From Fimbriimonadaceae bacterium (GTDB taxonomy: Bacteria > Armatimonadota > Fimbriimonadia > Fimbriimonadales > Fimbriimonadaceae), in assembly GCA_019454125.1 (NCBI GenBank), contig CP075365.1, positions 424,218 to 488,217 on the forward strand: DNA of 64,000 nt. The letters run 5' to 3'. Shown here piece after piece: positions 7,713 through 16,463 of the stretch. Each line of letters begins with the position of its first letter. Positions within the stretch are counted from its first letter, which is position 1. The notes beneath the pieces are model-generated. The model searched no databases. It was not told the origin of the DNA and saw only the letters and a program-made list of their open reading frames with translations. The position numbers were made by a program, and so were the translations under genes.

Positions 7713-9641
7713 ATGGTCGAGCTTCTGGTCAGGTTCGTCGTTTCGGTCGTCGCGGTCGCGACGTCCTGGCAAACCGGCGCTCCACCTTATGAAACGGCGG
7801 TGCGGGCCGCCCTCGTCTTCTTCTGCTATTCCTTCTTCGCCTTCTTGCTGGAGCGCCGAGGCATGCGCAATTCCGGCGTGGCAGGGCTGATCGCCGCGGC
7901 CGACGCGGCCATGATCGCCTTCTACATGTCCGAGGCGAAGACCCTCGAGCACTTTGGATTCTTAACCTTGGCCCCGATGGTGTGGGCCGCCGGACGCTTT
8001 GAGGCGAGCGCGACCTCGGTCGCCCCGCTGGTCGCGGCCTGGATCTTGGTCGGGGCGAACCTGCCACAAGGCCCGGGCTGGACGCCGATGCTGCTCGGCC
8101 AGGCCGTCGGCGTGCTTGCGATCGGCCTCATCGTGCGGGACAAGCCCAGGGTGGTGACCGTGCGGGAGACGGTCGTGGCGGAAACGGGCGAAGAGCCAGA
8201 GGGCCCTCCGATGCCCGATGGCTCCGCCATCGAGGACGTCGAGCTTCGCGAGAGCTTCAAGAGCCTGCGCGACCACGCCCGGCAACTGGAGCGCCGCTCG
8301 CGGCGGGACCGCTTCGGCCTCCACTTGCTCAGCGCGGCCGAGGCCGCGGCCATAAACCCGTACGAGACCGTCGCCCACATCCTTCGGGAACACTTCGAGG
8401 CCAGCGGCCTCACCCTCTTCGTCCGCCAGCCCTTCGGAAGCACCCTCGTTGCGATGGCCACTGCGGGCGACGCCCCGGCCCATGTTCGCGACGCCTCGCT
8501 CGAGCTGCCCCGCCAAGGGACTGAGCTCCAGGCCCGCGACCGAATGCTCGCCACGCTCGGTGGCGACCCGGATCGGGCCAACTCGCCTCTCGCGCTCGTC
8601 CTGCTGCACCACCAAGGGCGCGTGGTCGGCGCGATCGCGGCCTCCGACAAAAACCCGACCCGGTTAGGGCTGGTCCACGACCAGGCCCGCGAGATCGCGG
8701 ACGTCCTCGCCAGCACGCTGGCGACCGTGGCCCACCGCGAGCAGGTCCGGCGTCGAGCCCGCGAGGCCGAGCTCCTCTATGAGATTTCCTGCGTGACGAC
8801 GGGTGCGGAGACGACCCTCACCCTCGCGTCGCGCGTCGTTCGCGAAGTTTCCGAGATCCTGGACGTGGACCACGTGTCTCTGCACCTCGTCGAGGACGGC
8901 CAGGACATGGTCGCGGCCTCGTTTGGCCCCCGGGTCGAAACGATGGAGGCCCTCAGCTTCGCGAAAGGGCCGGGACTCGCCGGCTGGCTCGGGATCGGCG
9001 CGCCGGAATTGGCCCTGCTGGACGCCCGCATAGACGCCCGATTGCCGCGAGAGGAGTCCCTCCGCCGTCGTATCGGCAGCCTGGTGGTGCTGCCGTTGGA
9101 GTTCGGCGACGCCCCGTTCGGCTATCTGGCCGCCATGACCCACCGCCAGAACGGCCTTTCGGTCGACGATCTCGAGACGCTGCGCATCGTCGCGGCGGAG
9201 ACCTCGCAAGCGGTCGCCCGTTTGGAGCGCAAAGGCGTCGGCCCTGAAGGGCTCGCCACCCCGTCCGAGTTCCACACTGCGGTTCAGGAAGCTGATAGAG
9301 GGTATTTAGTCTATCTCGAGGTTCCTCGGAGGGAACAGTTGGTGGAGGCGCACGGTCGAACCGCAGTAGATTTCGCCGTCCGTAAGTTCGCGTCCCGGCT
9401 CCGAGCAAGCCTTCCAGCGGACGGACTCATGTGTCGGCGCCCCGAGGGCGACTACGTCGCCTTCCTCCGCTCCGGCGACGAGGCCAAGGCTCGTGATTGG
9501 GCCAACGGCGCCGTCGCCACCGCTTCAATGGTCGCACTGACGACCCCGGACGGCCGGGCACGCGTGCCCCTGGCGCTCAAGGCAAAGGTCGCACGCTATG
9601 CCCCGCAAGCCGACCGGCTTTCCACATCCGACCATGCCTGA
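7713..9641 (+). CDS. Membrane sensor with two GAF domains and a degenerate GGDEF-like domain
   Basis: The 642-residue protein begins with about five membrane helices (residues 1-150). A linker and two GAF-type domains follow (about 215-355 and 365-510; the second begins EAELLYEISC). The C-terminal domain (about 520-635) has the shape of a GGDEF domain, but the signature reads EGDYVAFL, so cyclase activity is unlikely. It may read out a ligand by protein contact. A GTGGAG ribosome binding site precedes the ATG at 7713. It is divergent from ccmA and followed by a TPR protein. The signal is unknown; GAF domains often bind cyclic nucleotides, heme or small molecules. Confidence 0.85.
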   Translation: MVELLVRFVVSVVAVATSWQTGAPPYETAVRAALVFFCYSFFAFLLERRGMRNSGVAGLIAAADAAMIAFYMSEAKTLEHFGFLTLAPMVWAAGRFEASATSVAPLVAAWILVGANLPQGPGWTPMLLGQAVGVLAIGLIVRDKPRVVTVRETVVAETGEEPEGPPMPDGSAIEDVELRESFKSLRDHARQLERRSRRDRFGLHLLSAAEAAAINPYETVAHILREHFEASGLTLFVRQPFGSTLVAMATAGDAPAHVRDASLELPRQGTELQARDRMLATLGGDPDRANSPLALVLLHHQGRVVGAIAASDKNPTRLGLVHDQAREIADVLASTLATVAHREQVRRRAREAELLYEISCVTTGAETTLTLASRVVREVSEILDVDHVSLHLVEDGQDMVAASFGPRVETMEALSFAKGPGLAGWLGIGAPELALLDARIDARLPREESLRRRIGSLVVLPLEFGDAPFGYLAAMTHRQNGLSVDDLETLRIVAAETSQAVARLERKGVGPEGLATPSEFHTAVQEADRGYLVYLEVPRREQLVEAHGRTAVDFAVRKFASRLRASLPADGLMCRRPEGDYVAFLRSGDEAKARDWANGAVATASMVALTTPDGRARVPLALKAKVARYAPQADRLSTSDHA

Positions 9642-9825
9642 AGCACGAATCCGCAGACAATTACCGTTTCTCTCGGCGCAAGAAATTTGCCACGATGAGA
9701 ATGAACTTCGCGAGACGACGGAACGTCTCACGGCGTTTGCTTGGGTGGCGTCCGGCCGAGCGGTCGGAGCAGGGGTCGCATCCCGGCTGGAACTGGGCGG
9801 TTCACAGAGAGGAGCGAGTACGAAG

Positions 9826-10215
9826 TTGCATACGAACGATTGGCAAGGCGCGCTGGAATCGTGCCAAAAACTGTTGCGCCGGGACCCGGACCATTTAGGG
9901 GCGTTGGAAACTCTCGCCCAGGCCCAGTGGTTTGGCGGGCTCTACGACGCGGTGATCAAGACGACGAGCAGGCTGCTCCAGTTGAACCCGCTCGAGCCGG
10001 GGTACCGCTATACCCGAGGGATGGCCTACCTGTCGAAAGGAGAACTCACCCGCGCCCACGCCGATTTCCAGACGGCGCTGCGGCAGAGCCGGAACAAGGA
10101 GTTCCGCGTCCAGGTCCAACAATCCCTCGACGCGCTAGAGCGCTGGATGGTCGATTCGCCCGGGTTCCCGAGCAAACGCGGCTTGCCGGAGGGCAGCGGG
10201 GAGCGACCGAACTAG
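9826..10215 (+). CDS. TPR-repeat protein
   Basis: This protein of about 129 residues is built of tetratricopeptide repeats: DWQGALESCQKLLRRDPDHLG, AQAQWFGGLYDAVIKTTSRLL and GYRYTRGMAYLSKGELTRAHADF fit the W/L-G-Y-A-F-A pattern. TPRs mediate protein contacts. The start is uncertain. A TTG at 9826 has GAGAGGAG upstream and begins exactly at the first repeat. The frame is open back to an ATG at 9598, but that extension overlaps the sensor gene and lacks protein-like composition. It lies downstream of the GAF sensor, which may be a partner. Confidence 0.7.
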   Translation: MHTNDWQGALESCQKLLRRDPDHLGALETLAQAQWFGGLYDAVIKTTSRLLQLNPLEPGYRYTRGMAYLSKGELTRAHADFQTALRQSRNKEFRVQVQQSLDALERWMVDSPGFPSKRGLPEGSGERPN

Positions 10216-10241
10216 CCGCCCCCCTCCACGAGTTTCAAGTC

Positions 10242-11420
10242 TCACACCAAGGCTAGCTCTTTAAGGGCGTCCACCCGGCTTGTCCGCTCCCACGGGAACG
10301 CGACGTTGCCAAAGTGGCCGTTCTTCGCCGTCGGCACAAACTTGGTATTGAGAAGGTCGAGATATTCGACGATGCCCCTCGGGCTCAAGTCGAAGACTTC
10401 CCGGAGTTTCTTCGCGATCTGCCCAGGGTCTGCCCTCTCCGTGCCGAAGGTCTCGATGTTCACCGCCACCGGGTGGGGGACGCCGATCGCATAGGCCAGG
10501 CCGATTTGGCACCGGTCCGCAAGGCCAGCGGCCACGACCGTCTTGGCGACGTTGCGCGCCATGTAAGCGGCCGAGCGGTCCACCTTGGTCGGGTCCTTGC
10601 CGCTGAACGCGCCGCCGCCGTGCGGGCACAGCCCGCCGTAGGTGTCCACGATGATCTTCCGGCCTGTGAGCCCCGTGTCGCCCGTCGGCCCGCCGATCAC
10701 GAACTTCCCGGTTGGATTGATGTGGAACGTGATGCCGCCTTGGTCATAGTCGGCGTACTCCTCCAAGGTCGGGCGGATCACGTGCTCGTGGACGACTTCC
10801 TTCACCGCCTCCGGCGAGAGCGACTCTGCGTGTTGCTGGCTGATGACGATCGTGTCGACCTTGACTGGGCGGCCGTTCTCATAGACCACGCTCACCTGGC
10901 TCTTGGCGTCCGGGCGCAGGCCGAGCGACGGGTGCTTCTTCCGCGTCTCGGTCGCGCGGCGCATGAGGGCGTGGGCCATTGAGATGGGCAGCGGCATCAG
11001 CTCGCTGGTCTCAGTCGTCGCGTACCCGAACATGATGCCCTGGTCGCCCGCGCCGCCGATATCGACGCCGCGCGCGATGTCCGGCGATTGCTCCTGGATC
11101 GCGACCATCACGCCGCAGGCAGCCCCGTCCAGGCCGAGGGCGGTGTCGTTGTAGCCGACTTCGAGGATCGTCTCCCGCACGACGGACGCCACGTCCACGT
11201 AGCCCTCCATGGTCAGCTCGCCCGCCACGATGGCCAGGCCGCGCGTGACAAGGGTCTCGATGGCCACGCGCGCATGCAGGTTCTGGGAGAGCAGCGGGTT
11301 CATCTCCCGCGCGCGCCGGTCCTCCGCCAGGGCCGCGTCCAAGAGCGCGTCAGAAATTTGGTCGGCCAACTTGTCGGGATGGCCCTCACTCACACTTTCG
11401 GACGTGTGGATGGTCGTCAT
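10242..11420 (-). CDS. metK: S-adenosylmethionine synthase
   Basis: The 392-residue enzyme makes S-adenosylmethionine from methionine and ATP. Family signatures are clear: TSESVSEGHPDKLADQISDALLDA at the N-terminus, GAGDQGIMFGYA, and the P-loop-like GGGAFSGKDPTKVDRSAAYMAR. Length is normal. It is 52 bases downstream of the acetyltransferase gene on the same strand, so it could belong to the cdaA transcript. I saw no SAM riboswitch in the short upstream gap. Confidence 0.98.
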   Translation of the reverse strand: MTTIHTSESVSEGHPDKLADQISDALLDAALAEDRRAREMNPLLSQNLHARVAIETLVTRGLAIVAGELTMEGYVDVASVVRETILEVGYNDTALGLDGAACGVMVAIQEQSPDIARGVDIGGAGDQGIMFGYATTETSELMPLPISMAHALMRRATETRKKHPSLGLRPDAKSQVSVVYENGRPVKVDTIVISQQHAESLSPEAVKEVVHEHVIRPTLEEYADYDQGGITFHINPTGKFVIGGPTGDTGLTGRKIIVDTYGGLCPHGGGAFSGKDPTKVDRSAAYMARNVAKTVVAAGLADRCQIGLAYAIGVPHPVAVNIETFGTERADPGQIAKKLREVFDLSPRGIVEYLDLLNTKFVPTAKNGHFGNVAFPWERTSRVDALKELALV

Positions 11421-11472
11421 GAAGCCCGAGCGTACTCGAATCGCAACAGCCCACCTGGGAGGGGCCGCGACG

Positions 11473-12246
11473 TTAGAACTGGTCGGTCATGAAGATCTCA
11501 GGGCGGCCGGGAAAGCCGCGGCCCATAAGGATCAATTCGGGCCAGCTGCGGTGCAGCGGAACCCCCAATTGCTCCGTCACCTTCTGCAGGCCGAACCACT
11601 CCGTCCGGTCCGGCACGGGCCATTCCTCTAATCCGGCACTGGCCACCGCCTCGCGGACCAGGCCCGGTTCTGCGCACAGATAACCGCCCGGCACGGGCTC
11701 GCAAGAGCGGTACGTCCAGCACCAATAGCGCCACCGCTCCTCGTCCCGCCGCAAGCGGGCCGCGTCCCGCGAGGACCACTCGTCGTACGCCTTGCGGACT
11801 TCCGGGATCTGCAGGGTCTCCGTATCAGGGAAGTCGGCGCGGCCCTTGATCTCGCCGCGGACGACCTCGTCGATCGGCTCAAAGCCGAGCCTCCGGTAGA
11901 GCGCCTCGCTCTGGGCAAAAAGCAGGGCAGGGCCCTCACCCTCGAGCTCGGCTGTGCAGAGGACCTTTTCGAGGAGGGCTTGGGCATATCCGCGCCCCTG
12001 GCAGGTCGGCCGGGTCGCGACACCCGCGATCCCAAACGCGCGCCCCCAGCCGAACTCCAGGCGCGCCGTGGTGAGGATGGACTCCATCTGACCGTCTACA
12101 AAGAGCGCCCACTTGCGGTTGATGTCGAACAGCGGCTCGGTGAAGAAGACGCCGCGCGCCCGTTCCAAATCCAGGGCGAAGACCAGGCAGAGCAACTCAA
12201 GGAACTGGTCGGCCTCCTCCGGCTTGATACGCCGCGCGACGGTCAC
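11473..12246 (-). CDS. GNAT-family N-acetyltransferase (Eis-like)
   Basis: The 257-residue protein has the GNAT acetyl-CoA loop GVATRPTCQGRGYAQALLEKV and a second half rich in aromatic residues, as in Eis-type two-part acetyltransferases. The substrate cannot be read from sequence. The GTG start at 12246 overlaps the stop of cdaR (GTGA) and has GGAGGGGG upstream, so translation is coupled to cdaR. This places it in the cyclic-di-AMP operon. Confidence 0.88.
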   Translation of the reverse strand: MTVARRIKPEEADQFLELLCLVFALDLERARGVFFTEPLFDINRKWALFVDGQMESILTTARLEFGWGRAFGIAGVATRPTCQGRGYAQALLEKVLCTAELEGEGPALLFAQSEALYRRLGFEPIDEVVRGEIKGRADFPDTETLQIPEVRKAYDEWSSRDAARLRRDEERWRYWCWTYRSCEPVPGGYLCAEPGLVREAVASAGLEEWPVPDRTEWFGLQKVTEQLGVPLHRSWPELILMGRGFPGRPEIFMTDQF

Positions 12247-13208
12247 GCGCCCCCTCCGGGCCTTTCCGGTTCGGCGCGGGGCGTTTGGTCTTCGGGCGGG
12301 CCCTCGATCTCCACCGTGACTTCCACCGACGCCTCGCCGACGGTGCGCACCCGCCCCGGGACGTTGAGCTTGGTCGACACCGTGGTCGTCTTCCGCATCG
12401 CGGAAAGGTCGATCGGGGCGGTGTCGATCGAGACGAACTGGGCGAGGTCGCTGCTGTCGCCGCGGACCTGCACTTGGCTCGGCTTCACCTGGTAGCCCTT
12501 GAGCTTGTAGCCAAAGGGAAGCTGGCCGACCCAGTTGGGTGAGACAAGCACGCGCTTCGACGGTTGGGCGGCGGCGACAGCCGGCGTCACCGTGACCTGG
12601 GCGGGCTGCACGCGCACCATCGGTACGGGCTTACCCTTTTCGCCCAGGACCTCGACCGGCACCAGGTACGAACCCCCGGGACGGACCTCGTTCAAGTTGA
12701 GGATCACGCGCACCCGCTTTACTTCGGGCAGGCTCTTCTCCGGGCCGAAGATCGTGACCTCGGGCGGCTCGATCGTGCCCCCTTCCACAACGTAGGCGGG
12801 CGGGGGCAGACCGGACTGCTCGAGCTCGACGGTCCGCTGAAGGGTGTCGACCTTCTGGATGTCCAGCCGGAGCGTGCCGAACCGCGCGCCCAGCTTGACG
12901 CGGCTGCTGACCGGGCCCGCGATCTCCACCGGGTAGCTCCGCTCGCCAGCGACGGCCTGGGTCAGGTCCACCACGGCCTGCACCGTGTCCGTGTCGAGCT
13001 GGTCCAGGTCGTCCGCAGAGCCCGTGGCCATGACCTTGACCGACTGCGCGGGCTGCACCACCACAAGGGAATCGGAGAGGCCCCGGTATTCCACGCGGGC
13101 GTCGAATTCCCTCTCCCGGTCTGGGACGAAGACGGGCGTCAACGCCGCACGCAACATCATCGCGGTAAAGAGGGCCGCACCCAGGAGCACCAAGTCGCCC
13201 CGACTCAT
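12243..13208 (-). CDS. cdaR: CdaR/YbbR-domain regulator of diadenylate cyclase
   Basis: The 321-residue protein has one N-terminal membrane segment (LVLLGAALFTAMMLRAAL) and an extracytoplasmic part made of repeated YbbR beta domains, with the repeated pattern of VxVSG-like strands around P-x-x-V/VxG positions. CdaR proteins bind and modulate the membrane cyclase CdaA. Its first codons overlap the end of cdaA (ATGA), the usual arrangement. The C-terminus is Pro/Glu-rich and low complexity. Confidence 0.9.
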   Translation of the reverse strand: MSRGDLVLLGAALFTAMMLRAALTPVFVPDREREFDARVEYRGLSDSLVVVQPAQSVKVMATGSADDLDQLDTDTVQAVVDLTQAVAGERSYPVEIAGPVSSRVKLGARFGTLRLDIQKVDTLQRTVELEQSGLPPPAYVVEGGTIEPPEVTIFGPEKSLPEVKRVRVILNLNEVRPGGSYLVPVEVLGEKGKPVPMVRVQPAQVTVTPAVAAAQPSKRVLVSPNWVGQLPFGYKLKGYQVKPSQVQVRGDSSDLAQFVSIDTAPIDLSAMRKTTTVSTKLNVPGRVRTVGEASVEVTVEIEGPPEDQTPRAEPERPGGGA

Positions 13209-14059
13209 CGCTTCACCGCTGGTTCTGACGAGGCGGGCTTCCCGTCGGCACGCTGGGCCGTCGTCTTGGCGTCCCGCATCCTCGAGCTCAAGTATTCGCG
13301 CAGCGCCTTCGTACTCTGCAATTGGGTCAAGCGCCCGCTCTCTGCGACCGAGACCGTCCCGCGCTCCTCGCTCACCACGATCGCGAGGCAGTCCGATTGC
13401 TCGCTGATCCCGACCGCTGCGCGGTGGCGCATATGGAGGTGGCTGTCGATCTTGGGGTTTTCGCTCAGGGGCAACCGGCAGGCAGCGGCGACGACCTCGT
13501 CGTGCCGCACGAGCACGGCGCCGTCGTGGAGCGGGCTGCCTTCGTAGAAGATGGTCGAGAGCAGGGGCGCGGTGACGACGGCTCCCACGGGCACACCGTT
13601 GGACGCCACATCGTCCAGGGGCGTGGACCGCTCGAGCACGATGAGCGCCCCCGTGTTCTCTTCGGACATCTCACTCACCCCGGCCACAATCTCTTCCAAC
13701 GCGTTCGCGCCCATTGTCGTGCGTTCTGCGATGAGCTTCTCCGACCAGTGGCCCAAGCGGCCGAAGCCTTCGATCGCCTGGCGCAGCTCGGGCAGGAAGA
13801 TGATCGCGATGGCGACCGGGGCGAGGATCGTCGCTTTGTCCAGCAACCAGTGGAGGGTCTTGAAACCGAGAAGGTCGCTGCCCACGAGCGCGGCGACGAA
13901 GCCCACGATGCCCAGGACGAGCCGCCAAGCGCGCCCTCCACGCACGAGCTTGAGAAGCCTGTAAACGACGTACGTCACAAGGAGGACGTCCACGACGTTG
14001 ACCAGACCCTGCCAATTGAGCGTGAATTGCTCAAACAGCCGCCCGATAACTTCTTTCAA
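13205..14059 (-). CDS. cdaA: Diadenylate cyclase CdaA (cyclic-di-AMP synthase)
   Basis: The protein of about 284 residues has three N-terminal membrane helices followed by a DAC/DisA_N domain. The two catalytic motifs are intact: GSPLHDGAVLV (DGA) and MRHRAAVG (RHR). It condenses two ATP into cyclic-di-AMP at the inner membrane. The TTG at 14059 gives the standard N-terminus and length; earlier ATG choices (14119, 14170) would overlap the divergent pheA and add an Arg/Pro-rich stretch unlike the family. It is the first gene of cdaA-cdaR-acetyltransferase. Confidence 0.94.
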   Translation of the reverse strand: MKEVIGRLFEQFTLNWQGLVNVVDVLLVTYVVYRLLKLVRGGRAWRLVLGIVGFVAALVGSDLLGFKTLHWLLDKATILAPVAIAIIFLPELRQAIEGFGRLGHWSEKLIAERTTMGANALEEIVAGVSEMSEENTGALIVLERSTPLDDVASNGVPVGAVVTAPLLSTIFYEGSPLHDGAVLVRHDEVVAAACRLPLSENPKIDSHLHMRHRAAVGISEQSDCLAIVVSEERGTVSVAESGRLTQLQSTKALREYLSSRMRDAKTTAQRADGKPASSEPAVKR

Positions 14060-14129
14060 GGGACTTCGCGATAGTTTAGCGAATCGGCAGAACGGGGTCA
14101 GGCGAGGGGGCGGGGCCATAATCAGCGCC

Positions 14130-15224
14130 GTGGAAGACCGCCGCACCGTTAAGGAGGCAAGAAACGACATCGACGCCGTGGACGCCGAGATCGTGCGGTT
14201 GCTCGGGCGCAGGGCCGAACTCGCCCAAGAGATCGGGCGCCTGAAGGGCGACAGGAGCCAGCCCTACTTCACGCCGGAGCGCGAACACCAGATTTTCCAA
14301 CGCCTGGCCTCGATCCCGGCCGGCCCGCTGCGTCCCGCCCAAGTCACGGCCATCTTCCGGGAGATCATCAGCGCCGCGCGCGCGGCCGAGAAGCCCATGA
14401 GCGTCGCCTATTGGGGGCCGCCCGGCACGTTCAGCCACATGGCCGGCGTCCAGACCTTCGGCCGGAGCACCGAGCTCGCGCCCGTCGACTCCATCTCGGA
14501 GGTCTTCCGCAAGGTCGAGAGCCACCAGGCCGATTACGGCATCGTGCCGATCGAGAACTCCATCGCGGGGGTCGTGCCCGAGACTCTGGACAGCTTTCCC
14601 GTCACGAACGTCAAGATCTGTGGCGAGACGTTCCTGGCCGTGCACCACTGCCTGGCCTCGGGAGGAACGGCCCTCGGCGAGGTCCAACGCGTCTATGCGG
14701 GGCCCCAGCCCCACGCCCAATGCCGCCGGTGGCTGGCGGAGCGCTTGCCCCATGCCGAGGTCGTGAGCGTCGCCCCCACCACACGCGCGGCCGAAATGGC
14801 CCTCGCCGACGCGAACGGGGCCGCCGTGGTCAACCATATGGCGGTGGAACTGATGGCCCTCACCCTCTTGGCGGAGAACATTGAGGACGCCACCGGCAAC
14901 CGCACCCGGTTCGTCGTACTCGGGTTCAACGAACCCGCCCCCACCGGCTCCGACAAGACCAGCGTGATGTTCAACCTGCGGAACCGCCCCGGCGAGCTTT
15001 ACCGGGTTCTCGGGGCGTTCGATTCGCACCAAGTCAACCTCATGATGATCGAGTCGCGGCCCGCCCCTCGCGCCTCGTTCGAATACCTGTTCTACGTCGA
15101 CTGCGGCGGCCACAGGACGGACGCGAACCTCGCGGCGGCGCTCGTCGAGATCCGGAAGCAGGCTCTGGAGACTACGGTCCTCGGCAGCTATCCCAGCACG
15201 GATCCGAGCCTCAACACGCCCTAG
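14130..15224 (+). CDS. pheA: Bifunctional chorismate mutase/prephenate dehydratase (P-protein)
   Basis: The 364-residue enzyme makes phenylpyruvate from chorismate for phenylalanine synthesis. An AroQ chorismate mutase domain (residues 5-85; RNDIDAVDAEIVRLLGRRAELA), a prephenate dehydratase domain (about 92-270, with catalytic NRTRFVVLG) and a C-terminal ACT domain (about 275-355, with GELYRVL and IESRPA for phenylalanine feedback) are in the usual order. The GTG at 14130 is chosen because the mutase domain begins right there; the frame extends upstream into the divergent cdaA. Confidence 0.96.
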   Translation: MEDRRTVKEARNDIDAVDAEIVRLLGRRAELAQEIGRLKGDRSQPYFTPEREHQIFQRLASIPAGPLRPAQVTAIFREIISAARAAEKPMSVAYWGPPGTFSHMAGVQTFGRSTELAPVDSISEVFRKVESHQADYGIVPIENSIAGVVPETLDSFPVTNVKICGETFLAVHHCLASGGTALGEVQRVYAGPQPHAQCRRWLAERLPHAEVVSVAPTTRAAEMALADANGAAVVNHMAVELMALTLLAENIEDATGNRTRFVVLGFNEPAPTGSDKTSVMFNLRNRPGELYRVLGAFDSHQVNLMMIESRPAPRASFEYLFYVDCGGHRTDANLAAALVEIRKQALETTVLGSYPSTDPSLNTP

Positions 15225-15259
15225 GCACTTTGCCCCTTCGGACGGGAACGGTATGGAAC

Positions 15260-15889
15260 GTGCCCATTAGCGGCCTTGTGCCTGCGAACCGAGGACCTGT
15301 GCAAGTCAACCGAATAGACCGCTCCCCGTACGTGGCCAGCGCTCAATCGGCTGTACGCCCGCCGGTCCCGATAGAAAAGCAGGAGTTGGTCCAGCCGGTC
15401 GCGGCATCGGGCCTTTCTTCCGCGGGCGCGCGACGGCTGCAGGCCACGGACGACGTCCTGGCCCAAACCTCGGACCTGCTCTACGACGTGCGGACCGGGA
15501 TCCGCCGCAACGCCTTCCAGGCGAACCCCGACCGCGAGAACGAGCGCCTGCTGCGGTCCGCCTCCGAAACGGTCGCGGACCTTGTCGACAACAGCCGGGT
15601 GGACGGGCGCCGGCTCTTTGCGAACGGAACTCCGGCCACGGGGCTGAAGAAGGCGCTCGGAGTCTACGCGAACAGCCAGGCCGAGCCCGCCGCCGTCGAA
15701 GCGGCGCTGGTCAAGGCCGAGACCGCCTTGCGCTCGATTCCCAAGGCCCTGGGCGCTCTCGCGCTCGAAGTCCGCGGCGACCCGAACCAGACCGACCGCT
15801 CGATCCTCGAGATCGATTCCCAGCTGGGCGACGCCCGGCGCGGCCTCGCCGCAGCGGCCCAGCCGACGAACCTGGACCTCCGCGCCTAA
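15260..15889 (+). CDS. Flagellin-like small protein of unknown function
   Basis: The reading frame of about 209 residues follows pheA on the same strand. The middle (about 75-125) reads like a flagellin D1 helix pair, ending DNSRVDGRRLFANG, close to the NxxxFNGxxLL turn of flagellins. The last residues PTNLDLRA recall the flagellin C-terminus. It is much shorter than flagellin, lacks a normal D0 N-terminus, and no flagellar genes are nearby. The start is not certain: a GTG at 15260 is used, with a TTG at 15230 possible. The isochorismatase-family gene converges on its end. Confidence 0.6.
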   Translation: MPISGLVPANRGPVQVNRIDRSPYVASAQSAVRPPVPIEKQELVQPVAASGLSSAGARRLQATDDVLAQTSDLLYDVRTGIRRNAFQANPDRENERLLRSASETVADLVDNSRVDGRRLFANGTPATGLKKALGVYANSQAEPAAVEAALVKAETALRSIPKALGALALEVRGDPNQTDRSILEIDSQLGDARRGLAAAAQPTNLDLRA

Positions 15890-16440
15890 GCAGGCGTGTA
15901 CCGCTTGACGACTTCGAGCACCTCGCGGAACTTCGGGTGCTCCGCCGATTCCATCCATTCGTAGACCACGGTCTCAGAGTGGGCCATCGCCACACCCTCG
16001 TCCCGCAAGCGCTTCAGGGCCAGCTTGTGCATCGATTGCTCGCGGGCCGAGGCGGCGTCCGCGCAGATGACGACGTCGTGGTCCTCGTCCAGGAGCTGGT
16101 TCGCGGTCTGCAGGAGGCAGATGTGAGTCTCGATGCCGCAGAGCACCGCGGTCGGGCGGTCCAGCCGTTTCCACGCCTTCCGGAACTCCTTCTCGCCAAA
16201 ACAGCCGAAGCTCTGCTTCGCCACGGGGTCGTCCTGCAAGAGGGCACGGATCGCGGGCTCGGTGCCGCCCATCTTCTCGGGCACCTGCTCGGTGGCGATC
16301 ACGGGGACGTCGAGCAGGTTTGCGCACTCGATGAGGAACTGGCACCGCCGGACCACTTCGTCGCGACCAAAGATGGGCCGCAAGAAAGTGGCCTGCATAT
16401 CGACCACGACCAACACGCTTTCGTCAATTCTTGCGACCAT
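15886..16440 (-). CDS. Isochorismatase-family cysteine hydrolase
   Basis: The 184-residue hydrolase has the family triad context: VVVDMQATFL (Asp), a Lys in the PEKMGG region, and LCGIETHICL with the nucleophilic Cys. This version resembles the ISOC1/YcaC branch rather than true isochorismatase. The substrate is unknown; related enzymes cleave amides or isochorismate-like vinyl ethers. The ATG at 16440 starts right at the domain. It overlaps the convergent flagellin-like gene by four bases. Confidence 0.9.
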   Translation of the reverse strand: MVARIDESVLVVVDMQATFLRPIFGRDEVVRRCQFLIECANLLDVPVIATEQVPEKMGGTEPAIRALLQDDPVAKQSFGCFGEKEFRKAWKRLDRPTAVLCGIETHICLLQTANQLLDEDHDVVICADAASAREQSMHKLALKRLRDEGVAMAHSETVVYEWMESAEHPKFREVLEVVKRYTPA

Positions 16441-16463
16441 GGGGGGATTGTGACGGATGCCCG

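Noticed and set aside
11421..11472. SAM riboswitch upstream of metK.
   Set aside because: The gap is only 52 bases and shows no riboswitch-like paired structure; metK is probably transcribed with the upstream gene.
14060..14170. N-terminal extension of CdaA from ATG codons at 14119 or 14170.
   Set aside because: It would overlap the divergent pheA start and adds sequence unlike the family; the TTG at 14059 gives the standard length.
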